Below the pieces are notes generated by a model. It was not told the origin of the DNA, made no database searches, and worked only from the letters and a program-made list of their open reading frames with translations. The position numbers and the translations under genes are program-made. Of a stretch of DNA of 64,000 nucleotides, positions 1-11,120 are shown in pieces. Location of the stretch: positions 30,527,239 through 30,591,238 of the forward strand of contig CM018052.1 in the NCBI GenBank assembly GCA_008638375.1. Direction: 5' to 3'. This DNA comes from Nyssa sinensis (lineage: Eukaryota; Streptophyta; Magnoliopsida; Cornales; Nyssaceae). The first letter of the stretch is position 1, and every line of letters starts with the position of its first letter.

Positions 1-382
1 AGAGTCAACTTGTTGGCTTTGTTAGATAAGCTAAGTCAATGATTTCGGTTAATAAGAGTAAAATTGATATTTTAAAAAGTGAGTAAGGTGACATCAATAT
101 TATTAATTTGGATAATGTTTTATCAAATTTGTATTTAAATAAAAAGGAATTATTAATTGATAAGATGATTTTTTTAAAAAAAAAATTAATATATAATAAT
201 AATTAATGACTTTTGTCTTATTTAAATATAAAAATTTAAGTCATAAAATACTTCTTTATTAATTTACTGCATTAGTGGTTGATCGAGGGATGAATGACTT
301 TTATTGCCAACATTGAAATAGACACCACTTTTGTCCATCTCAAACGTTTTCTATCATTCGATATATAACATTATTATAGTAG

Positions 383-428
<46 letters not shown>

Positions 429-661
429 TTATGATGACTTTCATTACCACACTTTTGTCTCATTTATAAGCTACTTTTTTGTAATATAATTTTGGAATGG
501 AGAGCATTATTTTACAAAGACATATTATGATAAATTATTTATGATCCAATTTTAATGATAAGATGAAAAGTTAAAACGTTGTGTGTATATGTACAATTTA
601 TTATTATAGTTGTAGTCTTCCATCTGACTTTTGAAATTATCAAACAATTGCTATACACACC
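1..661 (+). repeat. Left copy of a large direct duplication, first part
   Basis: This stretch matches 43238-44090 closely in the same orientation; both begin with nearly the same sequence around AGAGTCAACTTRTTGGCKTTG and share AT-rich blocks and a (TA)n run (about 383-424 here). The match resumes after the Copia element, at 8461-8512, with CCATGCCTCTTGAAC. I see no coding potential. In the right copy the same sequence begins about 560 bp past the terpene synthase stop codon, so this may be the downstream flank of a related gene outside the window. Confidence 0.85.
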
Positions 662-1069
662 TGATGGAAAAATAATAGGTTTGAGCATAATAAATAGTTA
701 ACTTTGAGTTAAAATTAAAGTAGGTCCCACAAATTAATTTTAGTAGGTCCACATGGAAATGTGTTCTCCTCCATGAGGAGATAAAGATTAAATATTGGGT
801 TGCTCAAAATCATTAAGGAGTGAATTGGAAATTGCCTCCAAACATCACCACTTGAGAATGGTAACAAAAGCTTGAAGCTTGTGCAAAAAGCTTGTGTCCC
901 ACATAGGATGGGTACAAAGCCTTTTATTAGTATATATACACCTACCTTGGAGTGGAGTTTGGGCTTCAAGGGGCACCCCAGTTTTGTGGAAGGGGGGAGG
1001 ACCTAGCACATGCTTGGTTCACCACACACGCGCGCTGCCGCCGGGCTCAGGATTTGGGCTTGGGCTTGG

Positions 1070-1363
1070 GTTTTGATTGATCAAAAAGAAGAATCTACTT
1101 CAACCGATATGCCTTTAGGCACAGCCATACATAACATAGAAATCACATTTGGAAAGGGTGGACAATTAGCTAGAGTAGCGGGTACTGTAGCAAAACTGAT
1201 TGCAAAAGAGGGAAAATCGGCCACATTAAAATTACCTTATAAGGAGGTCCGTTTGATATCCAAAAACTGCTCAGCAACAGTCAGACAAGTGGGGAATGTT
1301 GGGGTGAACCAGAAAAGTTTGGGTAGAGCAGGATCTAAACGTTGGCTAGGTAAGCGTCCTGTG
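1070..1363 (+). pseudogene. rpl2: Nuclear plastid DNA insert: fragment of chloroplast rpl2 (NUPT)
   Basis: Reading frame 3 from about 1101 gives [20 protein letters not shown], and further on [14 protein letters not shown] and WLGKRP. These are hallmark segments of plastid ribosomal protein L2 exon 2. The bases just before it (from TTGATTGATCAAAAAG) look like the 3' end of the rpl2 group II intron, as in plastid DNA. The fragment stops at AAGCGTCCTGT and then resumes LTR sequence (GCTGTGTATATATC, as at 7728). It covers only a middle part of the protein and has several amino-acid changes from the form I remember, such as GTVAKL for GAVAKL. It is non-functional here. Transfer through mitochondrial DNA is possible. 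Confidence 0.9.
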
Positions 1364-1682
1364 CTGTGTATATATCTTTTTGGAGAAAATTTATTTAAAT
1401 TTTCCAAACCAGAAAACGCAGTCGTTTTAAACTTACGTTTAACCATTCGGATTCCGAAACGCTGTCGTTTTGCGTCATGCGTATGATTACCGTTGGGAGT
1501 CCAAAACGCAGTCGTTTTGCGACATGAGTACGATTACCGTTGGGAGTCCTAAATGCCGTCGTTTTGCGATGGCGTTAGTTTGACTGAACAGTCATCTTTT
1601 TCCATGGTTGCGCTTGTGTCTGTTCCCCATGAACAGACACAACTAAACCTTCATGACTGTACCAAACAGTCATGAAGAAGCC

Positions 1683-1690
1683 TATAAATA
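1683..1690 (+). promoter_or_regulatory. TATA box of the Copia 5' LTR
   Basis: TATAAATA lies in the LTR and is conserved in the 3' LTR at 8052-8059 within the same GCC(TATAAATA)CCAGACCC context. Transcription of the element would start roughly 25-35 bp downstream, which sets the start of the R region near 1715. Confidence 0.7.
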
Positions 1691-2031
1691 CCAGACCCTC
1701 ATTGTATTTCATTCCATCCGAAATATTACATTCTCTCTCTCTCTCTGCATAGTCTGTATAAGTCTAGTTCGAGTGCTGCCATTGTTGTGTTCGTAGGGTT
1801 CTAAAGATAGAAGTGTTGCTTCTTTAGAATCGAAATTCGTTCTATCTTGGGAGACGATTGCTCATTACCTTGAGCACCAAGAGGGAGCAAATTCGTCTTA
1901 AGGAAATTGTGAATTTCACAAGACTCGGATTTACATTCTGTTCAATTCTAAATACAGTGAGTTTCTGTTCAAATTCAATACTGTATTTCGATTCTGTTTT
2001 AATTATTTATTCTGTTTAATTTCTTGTAACA

Positions 2032-2077
<46 letters not shown>

Positions 2078-2109
2078 TTATATATATTCAATATATTTCA
2101 GGCATAACA

Positions 2110-2443
2110 ATCTTAAGACGAATTTTAATTTATTTTGCCTGTTGTAATACACTGTTATATACAAAAATATTATATATATTGTACTGTCATATATACTATT
2201 ATATATTATATATACGGTACTGTCATATATACAGTTATATATTATAGATACAGTACTGTCATATTATATATATATATATATATATACTGTTTTATTATAT
2301 ATACAGTACTGTAATATATAGTACTGTTTTATTATATTATATTTATAATTATATTCAGTATTGTTACATTATATATATATATATATATACAGTACTGTTA
2401 TATTACTGTTATAGTAATATATAAAAATTATTGTTTTATTTCT

Positions 2444-2485
<42 letters not shown>

Positions 2486-2798
2486 TGTTTAAACTGTTCA
2501 CTATTTTGTTAAACATTGAAACTGTTTTATTTACACTATTCACGGTTTTGTTAAACATTGAATCTGTTTTCATTTAAACAGTTCACTGGTTTTGTTAAAC
2601 ATTGTTTAATAAAATATTCACTGTTTTATAAAACATTGATTCTGGTTTTATAAACTTCTCTGTTTTATAAATTCAGTTCTGTTTAGTAGATTCTGTTTAC
2701 TTATTAAAGTTCTGTTTAGTAGATTTTTGGTTAATAAATCCTGAGACAAAACTTTCTGTTTTTGTAACAGAAATGCACCTACAAGCAATGCACCCTCC
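2110..2798 (+). other. Copia leader: atypical primer-binding region and AT-rich repeats
   Basis: No TGGTATCAGAGC-type tRNA primer site follows the LTR. Instead CTTAAGACGAATTT (2112-2125) begins three bases after the LTR and is the exact reverse complement of LTR positions 1889-1902. The rest is low-complexity (TA)n tracts (for example 2268-2285 and 2450-2482) and repeats of a CTGTTTTNTTAAACATTGA-like unit (about 2485-2640). No gene is seen before the gag start at 2799. Confidence 0.7.
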
Positions 2799-3689
2799 AT
2801 GAATGTGTCTCATGGAGAGAAGCCTAAAAAGTTCAATGGAACAGATTTCAAACGTTGGCAACAAAAAATGATCTTCTATCTCACAACCTTGAATTTGGCA
2901 AGGTTCCTTCATGAAGATTCTCCTATACTTGTTGAAGGAGAAACTGACAAGGAAAAAGTGGCTGCTGTTGATGCATGGAAACATGCAGATTTCTTATGTA
3001 GAAATTACGTGTTAAATGGATTGGATAATACATTATATAATGTATATTATTCAATCAAAATAGCAAAGCAACTATGGGAATCTTTGGACAAGAAATACAA
3101 AACTGAAGATGCTGGCATGAAGAAATTTATAGTTGGTAAATTTCTTGACTAAAAGATGGTAGACTATAAAAATGTGATAAGCCAAGTTCAAGATCTACAA
3201 GTGATCCTCCATGACATCCATGCTGAAAAAATGTCTCTAAGTGACTCATTTCAAGTGGCTGCTGTGATTGAGAAATTGCCACCATCATAAAAAGACTTTA
3301 AGAATTATCTCAAGCACAAACGCAAAGAGATGAATCTTAAAGAGTTGATAGTGAGACTACAAGTTGAAGAAGACAATCGAGGGTCTGAGAAGAAGAATGG
3401 AAATCATTCCATGGGGGCTAAGGCAAATGTTGTTGAGCAAGGCTCAAAGAATAAACGGAAGTGCGCAGGAGAGGGTCCTTCTCAAGTTTCTAAGAAGTTC
3501 AAAGGGAAATGCTACAACTGTGGTAAGCAAGGACATCGTTCAAAGGACTGTCGCAAACCTAAAAACTCAAGGAAACCAAATGCTCAAGCAAACATGTCAA
3601 AATGTGACAGGCTTTCAGTTGATGTTGGTGAGATGAATCTTTCCGCTGTTGTATCCGAATGTAACTTGGTGGGAAATCCCAAGAAATGA
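2799..3689 (+). pseudogene. Copia gag (nucleocapsid-type) pseudogene
   Basis: The first segment (117 codons from ATG 2799) has the usual Copia gag N-terminus with [14 protein letters not shown] and ends at a TAA at 3150. The frame continues through a second TAA at 3288 to a segment with a CCHC zinc knuckle, CYNCGKQGHRSKDC, coded near 3511-3552, which binds RNA in active elements. The frame is then broken by TGA at 3687, immediately before the protease. All of this lies in a single frame, so the damage is by nonsense changes only. Confidence 0.88.
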
Positions 3690-3998
3690 TGGGTAGACAC
3701 TGGGGCTACACGCCACATTTGCTCAAACAAATGGATGTTCTCTACCTACAAACCTGTTGAGCACAAAGAACAACTCTTCATGGGTAATTCTTCGAGTTTC
3801 AAAATGGAATGACGTGGAAAAGTGATACTGAAAATGACATCTGACAAAGAACTCACTCTCAACGATGTGCTTCATGTGCCTGACATTCGTAAAAACTTAG
3901 TCTCTGGATCATTGCTTAGCAAGAATGGCTTCAAATTAGTCTTTGTGTCTAACAAATTTGTGCTCACTAAGAATGAGATGTTTGTGTGAAAGGGTTAT
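3690..3998 (+). pseudogene. Copia protease remnant
   Basis: Directly after the TGA at 3687 the same frame reads WVDTGATRHIC, containing the DTG catalytic triad of a retroviral-type aspartic protease. The frame is further interrupted by TGA at 3810 and TGA at 3987. The downstream part reads [18 protein letters not shown], the usual C-terminal protease segment. In an active element it would cut the gag-pol polyprotein; this copy cannot be made whole. Confidence 0.85.
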
Positions 3999-4736
3999 TT
4001 GAGTGAGGGACTGTTTAAGATAAATGTTATGACTATTGTACCGAAATCTATTAATAATAATAACAAGGCTTCTACTTCTTACTTGCTTGAGTCTTCAAAT
4101 ATTTGGCATGCTAGATTAGGACATGTTAATTATGATACTTTACGTAGATTAATTAACTTAGAGTTTTTGCCTAAATTTGATATTAATCCTAATTACAAAT
4201 GTGAAACTTGTGTAGAATCTAAATTGACAAGATTACCCTTCCATTCTGTTGGAAGAAGTACTGAACCTCTAGATTTAATTCATAGTGATATCTGTGACTT
4301 AAAGTTTGTGCAAACTAGAGAGGAAAAAAAGTATTTTATTACTTTTATTGATGATTGCACTAGATACTGTTATGTGTATTTGCTAAGAAGCAAAGATGAG
4401 GCTATAGAAATGTTCAAACTTTACAAGAATGAAGTTCAGAATCAATTTAGCAAAAAGATCAAGGCAATAAGAAGTGATAGAGATGGTGAATATGAATCAC
4501 CTTTTGAGGAATTCTGTTCAGAACATAGAATCATTCACCAAACTACCGCTCCTTATTCACCTCAATCTAATGGTATTGCTGAACGCAAAAACCGAACATT
4601 AAAAAAAATGATGAATGCTATGTTGTTAAGTTCTGGTTCACCCCAGAATTTGTGGAGGGAAGCTTTGCTTTCTGCTAATTATATTCTCAACAAGGTACCT
4701 CATAAGAAAACTCATAAAACACCTTATGAATTATGA
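3999..4736 (+). pseudogene. Copia integrase segment
   Basis: The segment holds the N-terminal zinc-binding pattern (HARLGHVNYDTL ... CETC) followed by the catalytic core with D in HSDICDL, D in IRSDRDGEY and E in IAERKNRT, the D,D35E triad of retroviral integrases. It ends at TGA 4734, where related elements have tryptophan. It shares the gag frame. The integrase core looks complete, but without the flanking domains it is not expected to be active. Confidence 0.92.
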
Positions 4737-4790
4737 AAATGTCACAAACCTTGCTATAAATACTTAAGAGTATGGGGGTGTCTAGCTAAA

Positions 4791-6288
4791 ATGGCAGTTC
4801 CTAAACCTAAAAAGGTTAAAATAGGACCAAAAACTATTGACCGTGTATTCATTGGTTATGCAAATAACAGTAGTGCATATCGATTTCTTGTTGATAAATC
4901 TGAGATTTCTGATGTGCATGTTAATACAATTATTGAATCAAGGGATGCTTCATTTTTTGAAAATGTATTTCCTTATAACATGACACATGAATCAAGTTTA
5001 CAGAAAAGGCCTCTAGAAGCTACAGTTAGTAATAATCATGAAAGTATAGACCAAAAGTCTATAATTAATGAACCTAGACGTAGCAAGAAAACAAAGAAAT
5101 CCACGTCCTTTGGACCTGATTTTCTAACATATTTGTTGAAAAATGATCCTCAAACGTTTAAGGAAGCAATGTCCTCTCCCGAAGCTTCATATTGGAAAAA
5201 AGCAATCAATAGTGAAATTGAATCTATCATGCAAAAATCATATGTGGGAATTAGTGGATCTTCCACCTGGTTCCAAACCATTAGGGTCCAAATGGATCTT
5301 TAAAAAGAAGATGAAAGCTGCTAGGTCAATAAAGAAATATAAAGCAAGACTTGTTGTCAAATGCTATAAGCAAAGGGAAGAATTAGATTATTTTGATACT
5401 TACTCACCAGTTACTAGAATCATATCCATTCGGATGTTGATTGCGATAGCAGCTTTAAATGGATTAGAAATACATCAAATGGATGTGAAAGCTGCTTTCT
5501 TAAATGGTGAGTTAGATTAAGAAATATATATGGAACAACTCGAAGGGTTTATTGCTTCTGGATAAGAAAGGAAAGTATGCAAGCTTGTCAAATCTCTCTA
5601 TGGATTAAAGCAAACACCAAAACAATGGCATGAGAAATTTGACAATGTAATGATGTCAAATGGATTCAAGATCAATGAGTGCGACAAATGTGTATATGTC
5701 AAAACCACTCAAAAAGGATATGTCATCTTATGTCTTTACGTTGATGATATGCTAATTTTAGGTAGCACCATTGATATGATAAATGCTACAAAACAAATGT
5801 TATCCAATAGATTTGATATGAAAGACTTAGGTGTCGCAGACACTATTTTGGGAATGAAAATTTCTAGAATGTCTGATGGACTTGTTTTATCTCAATCTCA
5901 TTACATTGAGACATTACTTGATAAGTTCAAGAAGTATAACATAAATCCTGTAAAGACACCAGTGGATGTAAGTCTTCGTCTTGCTAAAAATATTGGAGAA
6001 AGCATATCTCAATTAGAGTACTCTCGTATAATAGGCAGCTTAATGTATGTCATGAACTGCACTCGACCTGATATAGCATATTCAGTGAGTAAGCTTAGTC
6101 GATTTACGAGTAATCTAGGAAACAATCACTGGAAAGCGATAATAAGACTTTTGGGATATTTAAGATATACCCAAAATTATGGACTGCACTATACAAGATA
6201 TCCAGTTGTACTTGAAGGGTATAGTGATGCCAATTGGATATCTGATTCAAAAGACACCAAATCAACAAGTGGTATGTTTTTACTCTAG
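4791..6288 (+). pseudogene. Copia reverse transcriptase segment
   Basis: The end of the integrase and the start of the reverse transcriptase are in frame 3 until about 5240. The frame then shifts to frame 1, probably from one extra A in the A-run at 5233-5237. Diagnostic motifs are [24 protein letters not shown] and the catalytic LYVDDMLI (about 5735-5758). Stops at 5518 and 5563 interrupt the palm region; both sit where glutamine is expected. A second frameshift, apparently one lost T near 6273-6277, separates it from RNase H. Confidence 0.92.
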
Positions 6289-6299
6289 GAAGTGCAGCC

Positions 6300-6701
6300 G
6301 TGTCTTGGAAATCCTCCAAACAAACATGTATTGCTAGATCTACAATGGAATCTGAATTCATTGCTTTAGATAAAGCTGGAGAAGAAGCAGAATGGCTTCA
6401 TAATTTCTTAAAGGTTATTCCAAATTGGTCAAGACCAATATCCGCTATTTGTATACATTGTGATAGTCAATCAGCAATTGGAAGGGCACAAATTCATATG
6501 TATAACGGTAAGTCACGACACATACGTCGAAGACATAATACCGTTAGACAATTGCTCTCGAATGGAATTATCACCATTGACTATGTAAGGTCAAAAGATA
6601 ATATTGCGGATCCACTTACAAAAGGCCTAACACGAGAGCAAGTGGAAAGTTCATCGAAGGGAATGGGTTTAAAGCCTATGTCTAAACAAGAGTTGTTATA
6701 G
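6300..6701 (+). pseudogene. Copia RNase H segment
   Basis: [29 protein letters not shown] and [10 protein letters not shown] are the standard blocks of Copia RNase H, with the acidic residues E (in MESEF) and D (in HCDSQ). The segment ends with [12 protein letters not shown], which closes Copia polyproteins, and a TAG at 6699. It is in a different frame from the reverse transcriptase because of the nearby 1-base loss. Confidence 0.9.
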
Positions 6702-7271
6702 TGGCAACCTAACCTAGTTGACTGGAGATCCCAAGATCTAGGTTCAAAGGGTCAACCGAACTATGTAACAACTCAGTACGCACTGATATTTACTCCTAAC
6801 CATTCCTATGATAAGACAGTGCACATCTGCCTCGAGAACCAAGGATAAGTTACGCTTTTAATGATCTCTATATCTTGGAAAGATGTCCAAGTAGAGTATT
6901 GCAGGATACTCTTCATAGAAATCACCTATGTGAGTAAGAAGGGGCCGCTTCTATAAGAATTTGAAAAGCTGAATTCTCTAAAATAGTCACAGAATCAAGA
7001 GGTGTTCAAGGCCAAAATGAACACAAATGTGAGAACCAACTATGTCCGAAAGGGTACTGTGTGATTTCTATTGTCTTGGTTTACACAAATGGCTGACAGT
7101 TCAAAGACCTCATGTCTACTGATTAGCTAAGTAAATCCAATAGTCGTTCACTAGGGCAAGTTCAAAGTCAGTTGGCTACTTAACCCAATGCAATAACCTT
7201 TTCACTATACTCGAACTAGTGTCTGCATATCATTTGCATTACTTTCAATCAATTTCATTCATGTGGGGGAT
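6702..7271 (+). other. Copia 3' untranslated region with polypurine tract
   Basis: This is non-coding and ends in TGTGGGGGAT (7262-7271) directly against the 3' LTR, the usual plus-strand primer (polypurine tract) of Copia elements. No other gene is seen. Confidence 0.8.
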
Positions 7272-8460
7272 TGTTGGAAAAATAATGGGTTTGAGCATAA
7301 TAAATAGCTAACTTTGAGCTAAAATTAAAGTAGGTCCCACAAATTAATTTTAGTGGGTCCACATGGAAATGTGTTCTCCTCCATGAGGAGATGAAGATTA
7401 AATATTGGGTTGCTCAAAATCGTTAAGGAGTGAATGAGAAATTGACTCCAAACATCACCACTTGAAAATGGTAACAAAAGCTTAAAGCTTGTGCAAAAAG
7501 CTTGTGTCCCACATAGGATGGGTACAAGCCTTTTATTAGTATATATACACCTACCTTGGAGTGGGGTTTGGGCCCCAAGGGGCACCCCAGTTTTGTGGAA
7601 TGGGGGAGGACCTAGCACATGCTTGGTTCACCAAACACGCGCGCGAGCGTCGCCGCCGCCGCCCCGCACCGAACCGAACCTGGCTAGGCTGGGCTCGGGC
7701 TCTAGGTTCTAGGCTTGGGCTTGGGCTTGCTGTGTATATATCTTTTTAGAGAAAATTTATTTAAATTTTTCAAACCAGAAAACGCAGTCGTTTTAAACTT
7801 GCGTTTAAGTTACCATTTGGATTCCGAAACGCTATCGTTTTGCGTCATGCATATGGTTGCCGTTGGGAGTCCAAAATGCAGTCGTTTTGCGACATGCGTA
7901 CGGTTACCATTGGGAGTCCTAAACGCCGTCGTTTTGCGATGGCGTTGGTTTGACTGAACAGTCATCTTTTTCCATGGTTGCGCCTGTGTCTGTTCGCCAT
8001 GAACAGACACAACTGAACCTTCATACTGTACCAAACAGTCATAAAAAAGCCTATAAATACCAGACCCTCATTGTATTTCATTCCATCCAAAATATTGCAT
8101 TCTCTCTCTCTCTGCATAGTCTGTATAAGTCTAGTTCTAGTGCTACCATTGTTATGTTCGTAGGGTTCTAAAGATAGAAGTGCTGCTTCTTTATAATCAA
8201 AATCCGTTCTATCTTGGGAGACGATTGCTCATTACCCTAAGCACTGAGAGGGAGCAAATTCGTCTTAAGGAAATTGTGAATTTCACAAAGCTCGGATTTA
8301 CATTCTGTTCAATTCTAAATACAGTGAGTTTCTGTTCAAATTCAATATTGTATTTTGATTCTGTTTTAATTATTTATTCTGTTTAATTCCTTGTAACAGT
8401 ATATATATATATATATATATATATTAGATTATATATATTTAGTATATTTTAGGCATAACA
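7272..8460 (+). repeat. 3' LTR of the Copia element
   Basis: It starts TGTTGG and ends CATAACA and is the uninterrupted partner of 662-2109. It lacks the plastid rpl2 fragment, running directly from GGGCTTGGGCTTG to CTGTGTATATATC (about 7705-7741). It carries the TATAAATA at 8052 and the AAATTCGTCTTAAG segment at 8256-8269. Many small differences from the 5' LTR show that it is not a recent insertion. Confidence 0.93.
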
Positions 8461-8547
8461 ACGCCATGCCTCTTGAACCGTTTAGCTCAACAAATTAGTT
8501 GTGCGTAACTACAAAATTAAGTCTTAACCACCGCTATAGTGTGAACT

Positions 8548-9272
8548 ATGGTTGATGAGACGCTGCAATGTGAGGGGAATGGAGAAGACTATACCTCAAG
8601 CGGTGAGGTTAGTAATACATCCACCGCTTCCCAAAACTTATGTTACTATGAGAACGGGATGCGAGCTTCAAAATTAGTTCAGAACTCAAATTCTGATGAA
8701 AATGGGATACCTGAACCAATGAAAAGCATAAGTGGCCCATTAAGTAAATATCCAGAGATACATTTAGAAATTTGTTTGGGCCAAGATGCAACAAAGGTCA
8801 CTGGACCTTCAAAGGACCCAATCTGGTCTTTAGCTCTGCTTCATGGAATTCCCTCAAGCAGCCCCAAAATTCAGCCCACACACAATCGTGCCCTACAACT
8901 CTACCTTTCGAACATCTCTCCATCTCTCAACCTAAAAATAAGCCAGCCCCCACCAAGCAGAAAAAATTCCCTCGATCAAATTCTTGCCCAAACTTTGACA
9001 TAGGATTTTTCAACCCAATTGGTTCCTTTCAGTCTCTTGTAAAAATCAGACCCAGCAAGAAAAAGAGTGTAATCCTTCGATCAACAACCACTGCCATTTC
9101 TCTCCCAGAGCCCCCTAACCATCTGGCAGAAGCTCAGGCCATAAAAGATCTAGGTAAAGCCCTTGGTCTGGTGTACAGCGATACGGAGCAAGAACTCATC
9201 AATAGGATTGTGGAACTTGAAGAGAAGGATAGACGAGATTCTGTTCAAGGAACTCGAGCAGAACCACTATAA
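8548..9272 (+). pseudogene. LINE ORF1, C-terminal part
   Basis: Two overlapping frames (8548-9003 and 8772-9272) cover a proline/serine-rich region and then KDLGKALGLVYSDTEQELIN with a charged tail. That ending is typical of plant L1 ORF1 proteins just before ORF2. The N-terminal RRM-like and zinc-knuckle parts are absent here, and a frameshift lies between the two frames. The stop at 9270 is followed after about 35 bp by the ORF2 start. In an active element ORF1 protein coats the RNA. Confidence 0.6.
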
Positions 9273-9307
9273 AAATTTTCTATGGGTGTCTAGCTTTCCC
9301 ATCTATT

Positions 9308-9454
9308 TATGATTATTCTATCTTGGAACATCAGAGGGTTGGGTCGACCCAAAAAGAAAAGGAAGCTAAGAAACTTAATCTCGAAAAGAAAGGTAGATTT
9401 CCTGCTGCTTCAAGAGACAAAAAAACCTTGCATAGACAAGCCCTTTGTCCAATC
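9308..9454 (+). pseudogene. LINE ORF2 endonuclease, N-terminal fragment
   Basis: ATG 9308 opens a frame reading MIILSWNIRGLGRPKKKRK and then VDFLLLQETK. This is the N-terminus of the APE-type endonuclease, with the catalytic N in SWNIRG and E in QETK. The frame is cut by the solo LTR at 9455; CAATC at 9450-9454 is the target duplication. The frame resumes at 13268. Confidence 0.88.
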
Positions 9455-11089
9455 TGTAATACCTTGACCCAAAATATCGAGTCATATAACACGCATTACG
9501 AGATAAGGAACTGTGGTTAAAAATTAACTAAAAAAAGACCTAGAGTCGAAGAGTACTTAAATAAATATATCTATATGCATTATATTATGTGTATAGTATA
9601 TACATATGATTTTAATATGTATATAATATAATAAGAAAAATACACACACTAAGTGTGTGTTTGGTGTATATGATTTAAAGTATGTATATATATATATATA
9701 CACATGGAAACAAATATATATATATATGTATATGAATGTACATGTAGATATATTATGTGTGCAAAATAGTGAATCAGTGTGTGTGAGTGTCGGTTGATGT
9801 GTGTGTGTGTGTGTTAGTGTGTGTAAGCATAAAATATACATATAACTTACAAAATATCAACAAAATTAAATGAAAAGCTGGAAAATTAAAAAGTAAAATT
9901 AAATGAGATTGGAAAGGAATTGTTGAGAAGTGAGGGTTGAAGGCTGTGAGGTCGTGTAGACAAAGAGAAGGTGGTGGAATGGCTATAAGAGTAGGTGCAT
10001 GCACTGCATGCTTGCTCCTTAAGAAAGAAATCAAAGGAAAAGGAAACAAGAAGAAGGAGGAAAGAGGAGAAGGAAATCAAGAGAAAAATATGAGAGAATA
10101 TATAAATCGTATTTTCTCTATCTAAAATATTTTGCATGTATGTAAGTAGTTTAATCTTTATTATGCATATTTGATATTTAGAATATGTTTAAACTAAAAC
10201 AAGCATGAAATTTGACCAAGAAAACAGTCTAAAACATCAAACCCAGAAAGAGCAGCCATGAATGGACCTTGCTTGAAGCAGGTATGAAGCCATGCAAGCC
10301 AAACCATGTTTGGTGTAATGGAACCTCAACTAGACCTTCTAAGTGTTTTAAAAACACTAAACTGCGATCAAGAAGACCAAGTAAAGGCCTTAAAAATTGG
10401 TGTTGCAGGTTTCGGGTTTAAAACCCAACCTCCCAACCCTACGTTTAAAATAACCCTAAGGAATGAAAAATGAACCTCCATGATCAGGGGATCAAAATAA
10501 GCCAAACCCCATGAACTTTCATGGAGGAATGGCCATTTACCAACCAAGAAACCATAAGGGGTGTAGGTCTTGAATCCAACTATTAAACTCATTTTGAGTT
10601 CTCAAACGAATGCCAAAATAATCCTTATTGCCTCAGAAGTGATTTAGAATGAAAATAGTAGGGTTTGATTGAACCAAACTTCACGAAATTAAAGAAGAAG
10701 AAAACCAGGAATTAGGGCAACAGTGGTTAGGTGATGAAGAAGACGATGAGTCAACTCGCCATCTCGATTCGAGTTAAGCGTGTTGACTCGGACACGTGTT
10801 ATGAAGAAGGGTGGCCACCGCATTATTTTAGCGACGTCATTTAGGGGCTTAAGGGTTTTAAAACCCTGATTCAACCTGTTTGGCTACACATTTTGGACCC
10901 AAATTAAATAACCCACATGAAGATAGGATATCCTATCCAGATTTAAGGGCCTTAAAAGCCGTTTGGCCCACGAAAAATCAAAAAAAAAAGAGGGGTTGCG
11001 TGGCCCTAGACTCGAACCCCAGTCCTCACAAGCCCAAACCCCCAACCTTACCATGCGGACACACGCGCATGATGTGATGAATATGGGCA

Positions 11090-11120
<31 letters not shown>

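Larger units (their letters stand above)
662..2109 (+). repeat. 5' LTR of the Copia element, carrying a plastid insert
   Basis: It pairs with the LTR at 7272-8460 along its whole length except for an extra block at about 1070-1363. Its start TGATGG corresponds to TGTTGG in the 3' LTR. It contains repeated short modules of the type AAACGCAGTCGTTTTR (about 1417-1580), a TATA box at 1683 and a CT-rich stretch near 1734. The 1448-bp length against 1189 bp for its partner is explained mainly by the plastid insert and TA-repeat length. Confidence 0.92.
662..8460 (+). mobile_element. Degenerate Ty1/Copia LTR retrotransposon
   Basis: The element runs from TGATGG at the 5' LTR to GGCATAACA at the 3' LTR and is flanked by ACACC (657-661) and ACGCC (8461-8465), a 5-bp target duplication with one mismatch. 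Domain order is gag, protease, integrase, reverse transcriptase, RNase H, which is diagnostic of Copia. The reading frame carries at least eight stop codons (3150, 3288, 3687, 3810, 3987, 4734, 5518, 5563) and two frameshifts, so it is not autonomous. The corresponding site in the duplicated copy near 44070 is empty, so it inserted after the duplication or was lost there. The lineage within Copia is not resolved. Confidence 0.93.

Noticed and set aside
1010..1486. 158-codon open frame that could be called a ribosomal protein gene
   Set aside because: It covers only a middle part of plastid rpl2 fused to LTR sequence at both ends; there is no ribosomal gene start or end.
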